A DNA stretch of 64,000 nt from Lewinellaceae bacterium SD302 (GTDB lineage Bacteria > Bacteroidota > Bacteroidia > Chitinophagales > Saprospiraceae). The first letter of the stretch is position 1; every line of letters begins with the position of its first letter. Below are positions 38,514-47,581 of this stretch, one piece after another. Under the pieces are notes generated by a model. That model made no database searches. It was given only the letters and a program-made list of their open reading frames with translations, and had not been told where the DNA came from. The stretch spans positions 1 to 64,000 of the forward strand of contig PDLQ01000004.1 of assembly GCA_002591745.1 (NCBI GenBank), given 5' to 3'. A program made the position numbers and the translations under genes.

Positions 38514-39289
38514 CCAACTTTAGTCCAGACCATACATTCGCAATTCCAGTGTACGGCGTTGCCCCTGCGGTCTAGGGGTTCCACTAAGGACAGGGTGGGG
38601 TGGCGCACTACTGTCCACTGCTCACCGGCCAATTCGGCTATAAATTTTTCGGGTTCGTCGTAACGTTCCCAAATGGCATTGCTAAGCCAGTTCAGAGGGG
38701 AGGCAAGTAGTACTCTTCCACCGCTTTGCAACACGCGATACCATTCCTGCATGACGGTTTCCGGGCTAGCCACTCGGTCAATCAGGAAACTGGAAACAAT
38801 GGTGCCTGCACTGGCGTCAGGAAGAGGTAAGTTTGCTGCCCGCGCCAGGCCGAAGTACAGATTTTGAATACTTCTTCGGGCGGGTAAGGAGAATTTTCCC
38901 GGAAAACCGCCGGGTGCCAGCCACGCAATATTCTTCGCATCGATCCAGTAATCGGTTGCGGCTTTCAGCAACTGATAGGAAAAGTCAAAACCATAGCAAG
39001 GCCGATCTGGAAAAGCTTCGGCCATGGCCGCCGTAAGTTTGCCACAACCGCAACCTACTTCCACAATGGGTGACTGCTCATCCCTTAGATTTGCTAAGAA
39101 CCAGTGTTCCAGTTCTTGCCAGGGGTAGGCGTTCTCTCCGGCCAACTCACCCAAATGAAGGGTCAACTGGCGGATGACCTGGCCGGCAAAATCCTCGTAA
39201 GCGTCTGCCCGAAATTGGGCTGGTGATTTCTCGAGGTGGAAAGGGACGTTTTTGCGGTAGTGGAGTGGGGGTGTGAGGATGTTTATCAT
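38510..39289 (-). CDS. class I SAM-dependent methyltransferase
   Basis: A 259-residue cytoplasmic methyltransferase. The SAM-binding motif I is VEVGCGCGKLTAAMAE at about residue 76, followed by CYGFDFSYQLL for the ribose-binding acidic residue and a motif with SGGRVLLASPLNWLSN. The substrate is unknown. It overlaps the upstream EreA/ChaN-like gene by ATGA, so they are translationally coupled. The stop codon overlaps the convergent small membrane-protein gene at TTAG. Confidence 0.85.
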   Translation of the reverse strand: MINILTPPLHYRKNVPFHLEKSPAQFRADAYEDFAGQVIRQLTLHLGELAGENAYPWQELEHWFLANLRDEQSPIVEVGCGCGKLTAAMAEAFPDRPCYGFDFSYQLLKAATDYWIDAKNIAWLAPGGFPGKFSLPARRSIQNLYFGLARAANLPLPDASAGTIVSSFLIDRVASPETVMQEWYRVLQSGGRVLLASPLNWLSNAIWERYDEPEKFIAELAGEQWTVVRHPTLSLVEPLDRRGNAVHWNCECMVWTKVG

Positions 39290-40644
39290 TCGGGGAATGA
39301 ATATTGAAATCCGTCACCATTCCTTGTAATCAATTCGATCCGGTAATGCCCGAGCGGCAAGCCGATCTCCGGTAGATGATCCGGATGGTCAATTTGACTA
39401 CTGACGATTGGCGTAGCAACCGAACTCTCGTGGCTGGGCGTGATTCTCAATAGGGCAGGATAATCAAGTGTTGAGAACCATGGCTGTTCACTAATTTTAA
39501 AGGCCATCTCCCCTTCGTGGGGCGGGCGGTCATTTAATATCTTTCTGGGCGGGTCGACTGTCAGAATATCAAAGGGCGTTCCTTCGCCGGGGCCTCGCCA
39601 GACCTGCCCTTCTTGATCTACTGGAACCATCGTTTGCCGGAATTTTGGTTTAGTATTCAGCAGATGGTCGTAGTAGGGGCTATTCGCCACGGCCTCGGCT
39701 AGTTTTTCGTTCAGGGCATCCTGGTAAATCGTCAGCGGGTCGTCTCCGGTCAATTGTTTGTAATAGCGGGCCATCCAGTATTGATCCGGTCCTTTTTCCT
39801 GGTCACTTTCAATGGCGTGGTACCAACCACCGTGACAAACGATCTTGCCTTCCGGATGAGCGGCGCGGTAGGCCAGTATGTGCTCGGTCATTTGCAGGTC
39901 GCGTTCACTATCGCTGCTGCCGTTGCGCTCGTAGCCGAAAATGTTGAAACCCAGCTTTGCTGCCTCCCGCACCAAATTTCCGAATTCCGGTTCCGCAGCG
40001 TAGGGGCCGCTGAATCCGTTGGCCAGTGGATATCCGCGTTCCACCATCATCGAGTCGAAGAGATGACCGTCGCCCCTGCCGAACATCGGCAGCAGGTTTT
40101 CAAGTCCCAGGTGGCGGTAACCGGCATCGTAGAGCCCCGCCAGAAGACTGCGGGTAAAACGCCGGTGCTCCGGCCGGTAGTGGGATTCTGCGATGATGAG
40201 CATTTCGTGAGTTCTGGCTCGTTTTATTACGTAATCTACGGCCGGAACGAGTTCGTAGTTATCAAGCTTTTTAAGCGATTCTGCGTCGGCGCTGTCCAGT
40301 CCCCACGATAATTCCAGCTCTCCGAGCGCAACGGCCGAGCCATTCTGGCCGATCATATTTAAATGATGTTTCGCCCTGGACTCAGGAAGTTCACCAGCAT
40401 GGTATATTTTCAGGACAGTCTCTTTGAATAGCAAAGGCTGATTGTCAAGGCTCGGTGGAATGGAAGCCGTGGTAATGGTATCCAAAGGACCGGGGGTACG
40501 AATGACCTTGGCATTATTCGCGGAAGGTTGACAGCCCGTCATCAGGAAATAAAAGAGGGTGTAGTAGTAGAGAAAGCGCAAAGTGATTGATTTAAGGTCA
40601 GGCGAACAATCGACCAGATTAACCGTAAAGTAATAGTTAATCAT
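39286..40644 (-). CDS. lipoprotein with EreA/ChaN-like fold
   Basis: A lipoprotein of about 452 residues (430 if started at the TTG at 40581). The lipobox is LMTGC. The domain has the motif pairs of the EreA/ChaN/TIKI superfamily: IIAESHYRPEHRRF, YRHLGLENLLP and VCHGGWYHA, giving E/H residues for a metal-type active site. It could be a heme or metal-linked hydrolase, but function is not assignable. The ATG at 40644 leaves only 13 bases to the divergent SDR start, while TTG at 40581 leaves room for a promoter and gives an ideal signal peptide; I list the longer form but consider TTG plausible. It is coupled to the methyltransferase gene. Confidence 0.7.
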   Translation of the reverse strand: MINYYFTVNLVDCSPDLKSITLRFLYYYTLFYFLMTGCQPSANNAKVIRTPGPLDTITTASIPPSLDNQPLLFKETVLKIYHAGELPESRAKHHLNMIGQNGSAVALGELELSWGLDSADAESLKKLDNYELVPAVDYVIKRARTHEMLIIAESHYRPEHRRFTRSLLAGLYDAGYRHLGLENLLPMFGRGDGHLFDSMMVERGYPLANGFSGPYAAEPEFGNLVREAAKLGFNIFGYERNGSSDSERDLQMTEHILAYRAAHPEGKIVCHGGWYHAIESDQEKGPDQYWMARYYKQLTGDDPLTIYQDALNEKLAEAVANSPYYDHLLNTKPKFRQTMVPVDQEGQVWRGPGEGTPFDILTVDPPRKILNDRPPHEGEMAFKISEQPWFSTLDYPALLRITPSHESSVATPIVSSQIDHPDHLPEIGLPLGHYRIELITRNGDGFQYSFPE

Positions 40645-40657
40645 CAATCGAACAATT

Positions 40658-41434
40658 ATGCAACAGACCGGACTCATTACCGGCGCCAGTTCCGGCATTG
40701 GCCGCGCCCTGGCCCACGAACACGCAGGGCGTAAACGTGACGTCATCATCGTCGCCCGTCGCGAAGAAGAATTGAAAGAGCTGGCCACCGAACTGGAAAA
40801 CCGGTACGGGGTAACCGTAAAAGTGATCGCCAAGGACCTGACCGCCGAGAACGCCTGCCAGGAAATTTACGACGAGGTAAAAACAGCCGGTATTGAAGTC
40901 GACTACCTGTTCAATAACGCCGGTTACGGTGGATACGGGAAATTCCACGAGCGTAAGTTGGGTGCAGACCTGAATATGATCGACCTGAACGTCAAATCAC
41001 TGGTGGAACTCACCCATTTGTTTCTCAACGATATGGTGCGCCGTAACCGGGGTAAGATCCTCAATACTTCCAGTACGGCCGGTTACATGCCCGGACCATT
41101 TCAGGCGACCTACTTTGCTACCAAGGCTTTCGTCAACAGTTTTACCTGGGCCGTGGCCGAAGAAGTGAGCGATACCAACGTCACCCTCACGACCCTCAAC
41201 CCCGGGGCGGTGAAAACGGAATTTGCCGAAGAAGCAGACATGGAGGACTCGGAGCTGTTCAAAGACGCCAAAACACCCGAATACACCGCCAAACGCGGCT
41301 ACGAAGCCATGGAAGCGGGCCAACTTGATGAGATCACCGAAACCCGGTTGAAAATCATGATTAAAGGTGGGCTGGCCATCACGCCGATGAAAACGCAGTT
41401 GAAAATGATCCGGGGCATGCAGGAGAAGAAGTAA
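40658..41434 (+). CDS. short-chain dehydrogenase/reductase (SDR)
   Basis: A 258-residue classical SDR. The cofactor motif TGASSGIGRALA is at residues 8-19, NNAGYGG at about 88, and the catalytic serine and Y-x3-K in NTSSTAGYMPGPFQATYFATK. The RR after the second strand (VARREEE) suggests NADP(H) preference (inference). The C-terminal 30 residues are basic and lack the usual loop, like DltE/YqjQ-type SDRs. It is monocistronic and diverges from the EreA/ChaN-like gene. Confidence 0.9.
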   Translation: MQQTGLITGASSGIGRALAHEHAGRKRDVIIVARREEELKELATELENRYGVTVKVIAKDLTAENACQEIYDEVKTAGIEVDYLFNNAGYGGYGKFHERKLGADLNMIDLNVKSLVELTHLFLNDMVRRNRGKILNTSSTAGYMPGPFQATYFATKAFVNSFTWAVAEEVSDTNVTLTTLNPGAVKTEFAEEADMEDSELFKDAKTPEYTAKRGYEAMEAGQLDEITETRLKIMIKGGLAITPMKTQLKMIRGMQEKK

Positions 41435-41520
41435 CTGATTTCGCCAGAACGAGAAACTGACGGTAGGAGGTTTTGGGTCTGCAGCATGTAGATTAGTATC
41501 CTTTTCTGCTGGATTTTTTG

Positions 41521-41692
41521 GGCTTCAAAGTAGCAGTGTTTGATGCCTGACTCGTCGGCCGAAGCGGACGTTTACGGCCTGATTCGTCCGCCGAGTATGT
41601 TATTTCTTTTTTTTGAATTTGCTCGGCCGATGAATCAGGCCCTGCGGTCCGCTTCGGCGGGCGAGCTCAAAGCATTGCTACTTTGCCAGTCC
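41521..41692. repeat. 172-bp inverted-repeat spacer element bounded by CAAAGTAGCA copies
   Basis: Left end TTTTTTGGGCTTCAAAGTAGCA and right end TGCTACTTTGCCAGTCCAAAA face inwards as terminal inverted repeats. Inside, two arms of about 40 bases (around 41549-41590 and 41630-41668) sharing GCCGAAGCGGAC and GGCCTGATTC pair into a long hairpin separated by a T-rich centre. No coding capacity. The remaining 313-base spacer shows no gene. Confidence 0.85.
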
Positions 41693-41747
41693 AAAAAACT
41701 ATTCCAGTAGCAGGGAGTTTGCATAGTACACCCACCTCACTCCGACT

Positions 41748-42290
41748 ATGATCACCGTAATTTCCGGGACCAACCGACCGAATAGTCTCACGGCGGCTTT
41801 TTCCCGGCAGGTAGTAACGGAACTCAAGAGCCAGACTGATGAAGAAATTCAGCTCATCGACCTGGCCGAATTGCCCCACGATTATTTTCATTCGGGCATG
41901 TACGATCCAGAAAAGACGCCGACTGCTTTCCGGGCCTTGCACGAAGAGAAATTGTTGCCGGCCCAAAAGCTGGTGGTACTCAGTCCGGAGTACAACGGAA
42001 GTTTCGCCGGGGCAATCAAAGTGTTTTTTGACGCAGTATCCGTCCACGAATACGCCCTAAATTTTAAGCAGAAGCCGATTTTACTGATCGGTGTTTCCAC
42101 GGGCCGGGCCGGAAACCTTCGGGGGCTGGATCATCTGTCGCACATTCTCGAACATATGGGTGGATACCTGATCGGGGGAAAGCTGCCGATCTCCTTAGCC
42201 GGTGCGCTGGTAAACGACGACCGGGAAGTAGTGGATTCAGCGACCAAAGCGACAATTGCCAAACAAATCACCCACCTGATTAGTATATAA
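41748..42290 (+). CDS. NADPH-dependent FMN reductase-like oxidoreductase
   Basis: A 180-residue flavodoxin-fold protein of the NADPH-dependent FMN reductase family. The phosphate-binding loop is ISGTNRPNSLT at the N-terminus, and SPEYNGSFAGAIKVFFD is the characteristic FMN/ring-binding motif. It probably reduces FMN or quinone-type substrates. The topA promoter lies between this gene and topA, 18 bases downstream, so the two may be both co-transcribed and separately expressed. Confidence 0.88.
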   Translation: MITVISGTNRPNSLTAAFSRQVVTELKSQTDEEIQLIDLAELPHDYFHSGMYDPEKTPTAFRALHEEKLLPAQKLVVLSPEYNGSFAGAIKVFFDAVSVHEYALNFKQKPILLIGVSTGRAGNLRGLDHLSHILEHMGGYLIGGKLPISLAGALVNDDREVVDSATKATIAKQITHLISI

Positions 42291-42294
42291 GGAG

Positions 42295-42302
42295 TACATT
42301 TG
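42295..42302 (+). promoter_or_regulatory. topA -7 element (TACATTTG)
   Basis: TACATTTG matches TAnnTTTG exactly and is six bases before the topA ATG at 42309, implying a leader of only a few bases. Confidence 0.6.
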
Positions 42303-42308
42303 CCGCCT

Positions 42309-44873
42309 ATGCCTAAGAATTTACTGATCGTAGAGTCGCCCGCCAAAGCGAAAACCATTGAGAAAATCCTGGGAAAGGATTATACCGTTAAGTCCAGCTA
42401 CGGCCACGTCCGGGACCTGGAAAAAAGTGGTAATGCGGTGAATGTAGAGGATAATTTCAAGCCTCGTTACATCGTCACCCCAGACAAGCGCAAGACCGTT
42501 AAAGACCTCAAGGAATGGGTCCGTAAGGTCGACGAAGTCTGGCTCGCAACGGATGAAGACCGCGAAGGAGAAGCCATCAGCTGGCACCTTTGCGAAGTAC
42601 TGAACCTGCCCGTTGAAACCACTAAAAGGATTGTTTTCCGTGAGATCACGCCCACGGCCATCAAGAAAGCTATTCTGTCGCCGCGAACGGTAGACGTTAA
42701 CCTGGTGAACGCCCAGCAGGCGCGCCGGGTGCTGGATCGTTTGGTCGGTTATGAACTCAGCGGCGTACTCTGGAAAAAAGTAAAAGGCGGTCTCAGCGCC
42801 GGCCGTGTTCAATCCGTAACGGTAAAACTGGTTGTGGAACGCGAACGGGAGATCATGGGCTTCGAGGCGACGCCTTTCTTTCGTGTCAACGCCATCTTCG
42901 CAGTGCGCAACGAGCAGGGGAAGACGGTCATGCTGAAAGCCGAAAGCCCCCAGCGGTTCGACGAAGAAACCGGTGCCCGCGCCTTCCTGGAGAAAAGCAT
43001 CGGAGCCGACTTTCCAATCGAAAGTATTGAAGTGAAACCGGCCAAGCGCCGGCCCGCACCTCCCTTTACGACCTCCACGCTTCAGCAGGAGGCCAGTCGT
43101 AAACTCTATATGGGAGTGAAGAAGACGATGAGTGTGGCCCAGCGCCTTTACGAAGCCGGTCTGATCACCTATATGCGTACGGACAGCGTGAGCCTTTCAG
43201 AAACGGCCCTGGGTGCCATAGAGCAGGAAGTCAAGTCCGCTTTCGGAGACCGCTACAGCAAAGTACGCCGCTTCAAAAGCAAGAAGAAGGATGCTCAGGA
43301 GGCACACGAGGCCATTCGGCCCACCTACATCGAAAAGCATACTGCACCCACCGGGGACCGCGACGAAAAGCGACTCTATGAACTGATCTGGAAGCGGACC
43401 ATCGCCAGTCAGATGGCGGACGCCGAGTTGGAAAAGACAACCGTCAATATCGGCATTTCTACCCAGCCCGATGCCCGCCTGAAGGCCCAGGGTGAGGTAC
43501 TTAAATTCGATGGTTTCCTAAAGGTTTACCTGGAAAGTAAGGACGACGACGAGGAAGACGAAAATACCGACGGTATCCTGCCTCCGCTGAATGAAGGTCA
43601 ACTGCTTAACCTCAGTGAAATGACGGCCGTGGAACGCTTTACCCGCCCGCCGAGCCGCTATACCGAGGCCAGCCTGGTAAAGAAACTGGAAGAACTCGGC
43701 ATCGGTCGTCCCTCCACCTATGCACCGACCGTCTCCAAAATCATGGACCCCGCACGGGGTTACGTGACCAAGGAAGAACGTGATGGTGTAGAACGCAAAT
43801 ACCAGTTCCTGACCTTGAAAGACGGACAGATCAAAGCTGAGACCAAAAGCGAAAATACCGGTGCGGTAAAGAACCGCCTTTTCGCTTCCGACATCGGCAT
43901 GGCTGTCTCAGACTTCCTCGATCAGCACTTTGAAGACATCATGGATTACCGCTTTACGGCGGACATTGAAGATAAGTTCGACGATATTAGCCAGGGACAA
44001 ATTTCCTGGACCCAAATGCTGACGGATTTTTACGGTCCCTTCCACGAAACGGTGGAGAATACCGTCGAAAATGCGGAACGGGTTACCGGCGAGCGCATTC
44101 TGGGCACTGACCCGGATACCGGCCGCAGTGTACTTGTACGCCTCAGCCGTAACGGCCCCGTCATTCAGATCGGTACACCCGATGAACTGATTGAAGGCGA
44201 AAAGCCACGTTACGCCAATTTCCCCCCCGGTGTCAGCATGGAGGAGATTGAATTGGAAGAAGCCCTCAAGCTTTTCGTGTTTCCCAAGATATTGGGTGAG
44301 ATCGATGGAAAGGAAGTAGCTGTGGGACAAGGCCGCTACGGTCCCTACGTCCGCTGGAATGAGGGTTACATCTCCCTGAACAAAGGAGAAGACCCCCATA
44401 GCGTAGACATGGCCCGCGCAACTGAACTGGTAAACGCCAAGAAGAAAGCTGACGAGCCGGTGGGTACTTACAAGGGACTACCGATCACCCAGGGGAAAGG
44501 ACGTTTTGGTCCTTTCCTGAAATGGAACGGAATGTTCGCGAACATCCCCAAGCGCTACGACCCCGAGAACCTGAGCCAGGACGAAATCCTCGAATTGGTT
44601 CAGGCCAAGGAAGAGAAGGAAGCCAATCGCTATATCCAACGCTGGGACAAACCACCGATCGACATCGAAAATGGACGCTGGGGGCCCTTCGTGCGTTACA
44701 AGAAAAAATCCTACAAAATTCCCAAGAAGGAAGACGGTACCCGTATCACCTCCGAAGAAGCCAGGGAAATTACGCTTGAACAGGCAAAAGCCTACATCGA
44801 AGCTGAGTTGCCCGGAGCTTTCGCAGAGAAAAAGAAGCGGAAGCCGGCAGCTAAGAAGAAGACAAAGAAATAG
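42309..44873 (+). CDS. topA: DNA topoisomerase I (type IA)
   Basis: An 854-residue type IA topoisomerase that relaxes negative supercoils. The toprim domain begins LLIVESPAKAKTIEKILG and includes LATDEDREGEAISWHL. The catalytic tyrosine is in GLITYMRTDS, with GIGRPSTYAPTVSKIM further on. The C-terminus lacks zinc-finger cysteines and instead has three or more Toprim_Crpt repeats (GRYGPYVRWNEGYISL, GRFGPFLKWNGMF, GRWGPFVRYKKKSYKIP) and a lysine-rich tail. The start at 42309 is favoured over TTG at 42300 because the latter sits in the -7 box. Housekeeping gene. Confidence 0.95.
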   Translation: MPKNLLIVESPAKAKTIEKILGKDYTVKSSYGHVRDLEKSGNAVNVEDNFKPRYIVTPDKRKTVKDLKEWVRKVDEVWLATDEDREGEAISWHLCEVLNLPVETTKRIVFREITPTAIKKAILSPRTVDVNLVNAQQARRVLDRLVGYELSGVLWKKVKGGLSAGRVQSVTVKLVVEREREIMGFEATPFFRVNAIFAVRNEQGKTVMLKAESPQRFDEETGARAFLEKSIGADFPIESIEVKPAKRRPAPPFTTSTLQQEASRKLYMGVKKTMSVAQRLYEAGLITYMRTDSVSLSETALGAIEQEVKSAFGDRYSKVRRFKSKKKDAQEAHEAIRPTYIEKHTAPTGDRDEKRLYELIWKRTIASQMADAELEKTTVNIGISTQPDARLKAQGEVLKFDGFLKVYLESKDDDEEDENTDGILPPLNEGQLLNLSEMTAVERFTRPPSRYTEASLVKKLEELGIGRPSTYAPTVSKIMDPARGYVTKEERDGVERKYQFLTLKDGQIKAETKSENTGAVKNRLFASDIGMAVSDFLDQHFEDIMDYRFTADIEDKFDDISQGQISWTQMLTDFYGPFHETVENTVENAERVTGERILGTDPDTGRSVLVRLSRNGPVIQIGTPDELIEGEKPRYANFPPGVSMEEIELEEALKLFVFPKILGEIDGKEVAVGQGRYGPYVRWNEGYISLNKGEDPHSVDMARATELVNAKKKADEPVGTYKGLPITQGKGRFGPFLKWNGMFANIPKRYDPENLSQDEILELVQAKEEKEANRYIQRWDKPPIDIENGRWGPFVRYKKKSYKIPKKEDGTRITSEEAREITLEQAKAYIEAELPGAFAEKKKRKPAAKKKTKK

Positions 44874-44992
44874 TTTAATAGTAAATGGTAGTCTTATGGT
44901 ATGGTAGCAGCCGCTCTAACGCGTACTACCATATTAACACCACTACTGCACTATCAGACTGCCATACTACAACTACTATCATACTAAAAAAC
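44874..44992. repeat. inverted-repeat spacer between topA and DUF3467 gene
   Basis: TATGGTAG and CTACCATA (about 44902-44930) form a hairpin. Further ACTAC/CATAC words are repeated up to the next start codon, in a tract almost free of runs of G on the plus strand. It may include the topA terminator; no T run is present. Confidence 0.4.
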
Positions 44993-45325
44993 ATGGCCGA
45001 AGAAAAAAAAGCCCCCAAGAACAACCTTAACATCGAGCTCTCAGAAGAAGTGGCCGAAGGTGTATACAGCAACCTGGCGATCATTGCCCACAGCAATGGT
45101 GAATTCATCCTCGATTTTGTCAGAATCGTGCCCAACAGCCCTAAAGCAAAGGTGAAGAGTCGCGTGATCGTTACTCCTCAGCACGCCAAGCGACTGTTGC
45201 GTGCGCTGGCGGACAATGTCAAGAAGTTTGAAAAGCAATTCGGTCCCATCCAGGAGCCTAAAGCCGGTGGAGATAAGGGCCCGCAATTTCCGCCGATGAG
45301 CTTTACGCCGACGGCAGAAGCTTAG
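44993..45325 (+). CDS. DUF3467 family protein
   Basis: A 110-residue cytoplasmic protein, start at 44993. It matches the DUF3467 core: IELSEEVAEGVYSNLAIIAHSNGEFILDFVRIVPNSPKAKVKSRVIVTPQHAKRLLRALADNV. The C-terminal 25 residues are P/G-rich and probably disordered. The family is common in Bacteroidota and some Proteobacteria and has no known role. A clear terminator follows 30 bases downstream. Confidence 0.9.
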   Translation: MAEEKKAPKNNLNIELSEEVAEGVYSNLAIIAHSNGEFILDFVRIVPNSPKAKVKSRVIVTPQHAKRLLRALADNVKKFEKQFGPIQEPKAGGDKGPQFPPMSFTPTAEA

Positions 45326-45354
45326 GTTAGACCGGCGTACATCTGTATAAATAT

Positions 45355-45386
45355 GAGGGCATAGGCTTTGATTAGTCTATGCCCTC
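45355..45386. terminator. rho-independent terminator after DUF3467 gene
   Basis: GAGGGCATAG (45355-45364) pairs with CTATGCCCTC (45377-45386) around a 12-base loop, followed by TCTTTC. It lies before the convergent ribH stop codon. Confidence 0.75.
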
Positions 45387-45503
45387 TCTTTCGTTAGAAG
45401 CATTACAGGAAGTCCGGCTGGTGCCCTGATGATAGATAATCAGGCTTTAGCGTGTTATCTCGAAAAAATTTTGTGCTTTTCAGTACAACACATGGCTCTC
45501 TCC

Positions 45504-46028
45504 TTAGCGCCCGAATCCAATCGCTCCCTTACTCCCCACCTTACCGGCCTTTGCGATCGCTGCCATCCGAATGGCGGTAATGGCGGCTTCAACACCCTTG
45601 TTGCCATATTTGCCTCCGGCCCGGTCTACGGCTTGCTCGTGGGTGTTGGGCGTTAATACACCGAAAATGTAGGGCTTGCCGCTCGCGATGCTAAGATTTA
45701 CCAATCCCTGAGCGACGGCCGAATTGATGTACTTGTCGTGATCGGTTTCCCCTTTGATCACGCAGCCCAGGCAGATAACGGCATCAAGCTTTTCCTGGCC
45801 GGAAAGAATGCGTGCACCGCTGGGCAACTCGAAAGTGCCGGGCACCTGTAAAGTCTTGATCTTCTCTTCCCGGGCACCGTGCTTAACTAGCGCTTCGTAG
45901 CACCCTTCGTAAAGAGTGTGGGTGATGTCTTTGTTCCAGTCGGAGACCACGATACCGAAGCTCAGTTCACTGGCGTCGGGCACGTTATTGTCGTCGTATT
46001 CGCTGAGGTTTTTCAGGGCAGAGGCCAT
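45504..46028 (-). CDS. ribH: 6,7-dimethyl-8-ribityllumazine synthase
   Basis: A 174-residue lumazine synthase that condenses 5-amino-6-ribitylaminouracil with dihydroxybutanone phosphate in riboflavin synthesis. Recognised by SFGIVVSDWNKDITHTLYEG, QVPGTFELPSGARIL, the catalytic histidine in CVIKGETDHDKYI and FGVLTPNTHEQAVDRAGGKYGNKGVEAA. The N-terminal 20-residue extension and A/K-rich tail are usual in Bacteroidota. Other rib genes are not in the window. It lies 45 bases downstream of the alpha/beta hydrolase gene on the same strand. Confidence 0.95.
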   Translation of the reverse strand: MASALKNLSEYDDNNVPDASELSFGIVVSDWNKDITHTLYEGCYEALVKHGAREEKIKTLQVPGTFELPSGARILSGQEKLDAVICLGCVIKGETDHDKYINSAVAQGLVNLSIASGKPYIFGVLTPNTHEQAVDRAGGKYGNKGVEAAITAIRMAAIAKAGKVGSKGAIGFGR

Positions 46029-46073
46029 GGGCTATTTCTTTCTCAAGAATACAAGCCAGGGCAAAATTTGTTC

Positions 46074-47480
46074 TTATTGCTTGTTGATCCAGTCAGCCAT
46101 GATCCGCATTGCCATCGGGCTGAAAGTTTCTTCGATCGTACCGTACTCATGGGGGGCACCCGTGGTGGCGGTTTGCATCAGATGATTAAGACCGGGCAGG
46201 CTAACTGTGGTGAAATCACGTAATTCTTCCTCCTGGTTCATTCCCCGGGCGATCCCGCTCAGGTTCAATTCGGCGGGAACCTGCATATCCAGCTCACCAT
46301 TCATGGCCAGTACGGGAATTTTAATTTGCTCCAGGTAAGGTTGCGGGTCATAAGAGATAAAGTAACGAAACCAGGGATTGGCCAGGGTCCCCACCTGTTG
46401 ACGGGCAAAAGCATCTTTATCCGAGATGGAACGTTGCAGGGGCTCAGGCAAATCTGAAATAGAGGCTTTAAAAACTTCCACCAGACTGTCTTTCAGTATT
46501 TTATCGCTTAGTTCGGGGTGTTGTCGGATGGTATAATAAGCTTTACGCAATGGCTTCAGATTACGTTCCACCAACTGGGGAGGGGCACCCATGCTTTGTT
46601 GAACGAGCCGCGATTGCTCCATCATCAGCGTATCCGTAGGAACGCCAGGGGCAGCAATCATTACCAGGAAGTCGAGTTCTTCGTTTTCCGCCGCTACGAT
46701 CTGTCCGATCATGCCGCCTTCGCTGTGGCCGGCCAGCCCGACTTTTGCTTTTTTGGTCAGCTTATGGTTAGCGAGAAACTCAACGGCAGCGCTGGCGTCT
46801 TCGGCAAAATCACGGGAAGTGGCATCAGCAAAATTGCCCGTTGACGCACCGATCCCACGGTCATCGTACCGCAAGACGGCAATGCCCTGGCGCGTCAGGT
46901 AATCACTCAATACGAGGAAGGGGCGATGATTGATGGCCTCACCCAGTTCAGAATTGCGGTCCTGGCCACCGGAGCCAGACACCAGAACGAGGGCTCGCTT
47001 GATCTTGCCATCAGCCGGGTAAGTCAGTTCTCCGGCCATGCTTACACCGTCTGCGCCGCCGGGGAAAGAAACCGCAAGCCTTTCGTAGGGGAAATCCCTC
47101 GGTTCCTGCTCCCGCATCTTACGGCCGGAGGCTACCGGAGGGGTATGATCCAGTTCAAGCGGAAAATCAAAGCCAGCCTGGGTCCAGTCGCCCGCAAGCC
47201 CACGCTCGCTCAGTGTACCTTTGTAACTGCCCTGGATGGCAGGTACGGAAAAGGTAAACTGGTTGCCAATCAGGAGTAAGTTGCTCATCTCGATGCCGTA
47301 TGCACCCTGACTGGGGCTATCCATCGAGCCTTTTAAGCCATCATCCGGCCCGCTAACGTGAATAATCAATGGTAGCTTAGTCCCCATTGCATCGAGGGTG
47401 CCGTACCAGTCGCCCTGAATTTTCTGGGCGGAAAGTTGTAGAGTGATCAGACTGATCAGGAGTAGTAAAAAGTTTCTCAT
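46074..47480 (-). CDS. secreted alpha/beta hydrolase with N-terminal beta domain
   Basis: A 468-residue exported hydrolase. The signal peptide ends in QLSAQ. Residues about 20-115 form a strand-rich domain (IQGDWYGTLDAMGTKLPLIIHV) often attached to these esterases. The catalytic part has VSGSGGQDRNSE for the oxyanion hole, nucleophile in GLAGHSEGGMIG, acid in MNGELDMQVP and histidine in LPGLNHLMQ. It is similar to Bacteroidota proteins annotated as alpha/beta hydrolase or serine aminopeptidase-like. It is upstream of ribH without a clear functional link. Confidence 0.88.
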   Translation of the reverse strand: MRNFLLLLISLITLQLSAQKIQGDWYGTLDAMGTKLPLIIHVSGPDDGLKGSMDSPSQGAYGIEMSNLLLIGNQFTFSVPAIQGSYKGTLSERGLAGDWTQAGFDFPLELDHTPPVASGRKMREQEPRDFPYERLAVSFPGGADGVSMAGELTYPADGKIKRALVLVSGSGGQDRNSELGEAINHRPFLVLSDYLTRQGIAVLRYDDRGIGASTGNFADATSRDFAEDASAAVEFLANHKLTKKAKVGLAGHSEGGMIGQIVAAENEELDFLVMIAAPGVPTDTLMMEQSRLVQQSMGAPPQLVERNLKPLRKAYYTIRQHPELSDKILKDSLVEVFKASISDLPEPLQRSISDKDAFARQQVGTLANPWFRYFISYDPQPYLEQIKIPVLAMNGELDMQVPAELNLSGIARGMNQEEELRDFTTVSLPGLNHLMQTATTGAPHEYGTIEETFSPMAMRIMADWINKQ

Positions 47481-47581
47481 TGTACGTGATTAGACTTACT
47501 GTTATATAGAGCGGTCACTTTAATAATGCAGCAGCCAACAAAACGTTTGTTTTTGCCCAACATAATTATACCTTTGGCTGG

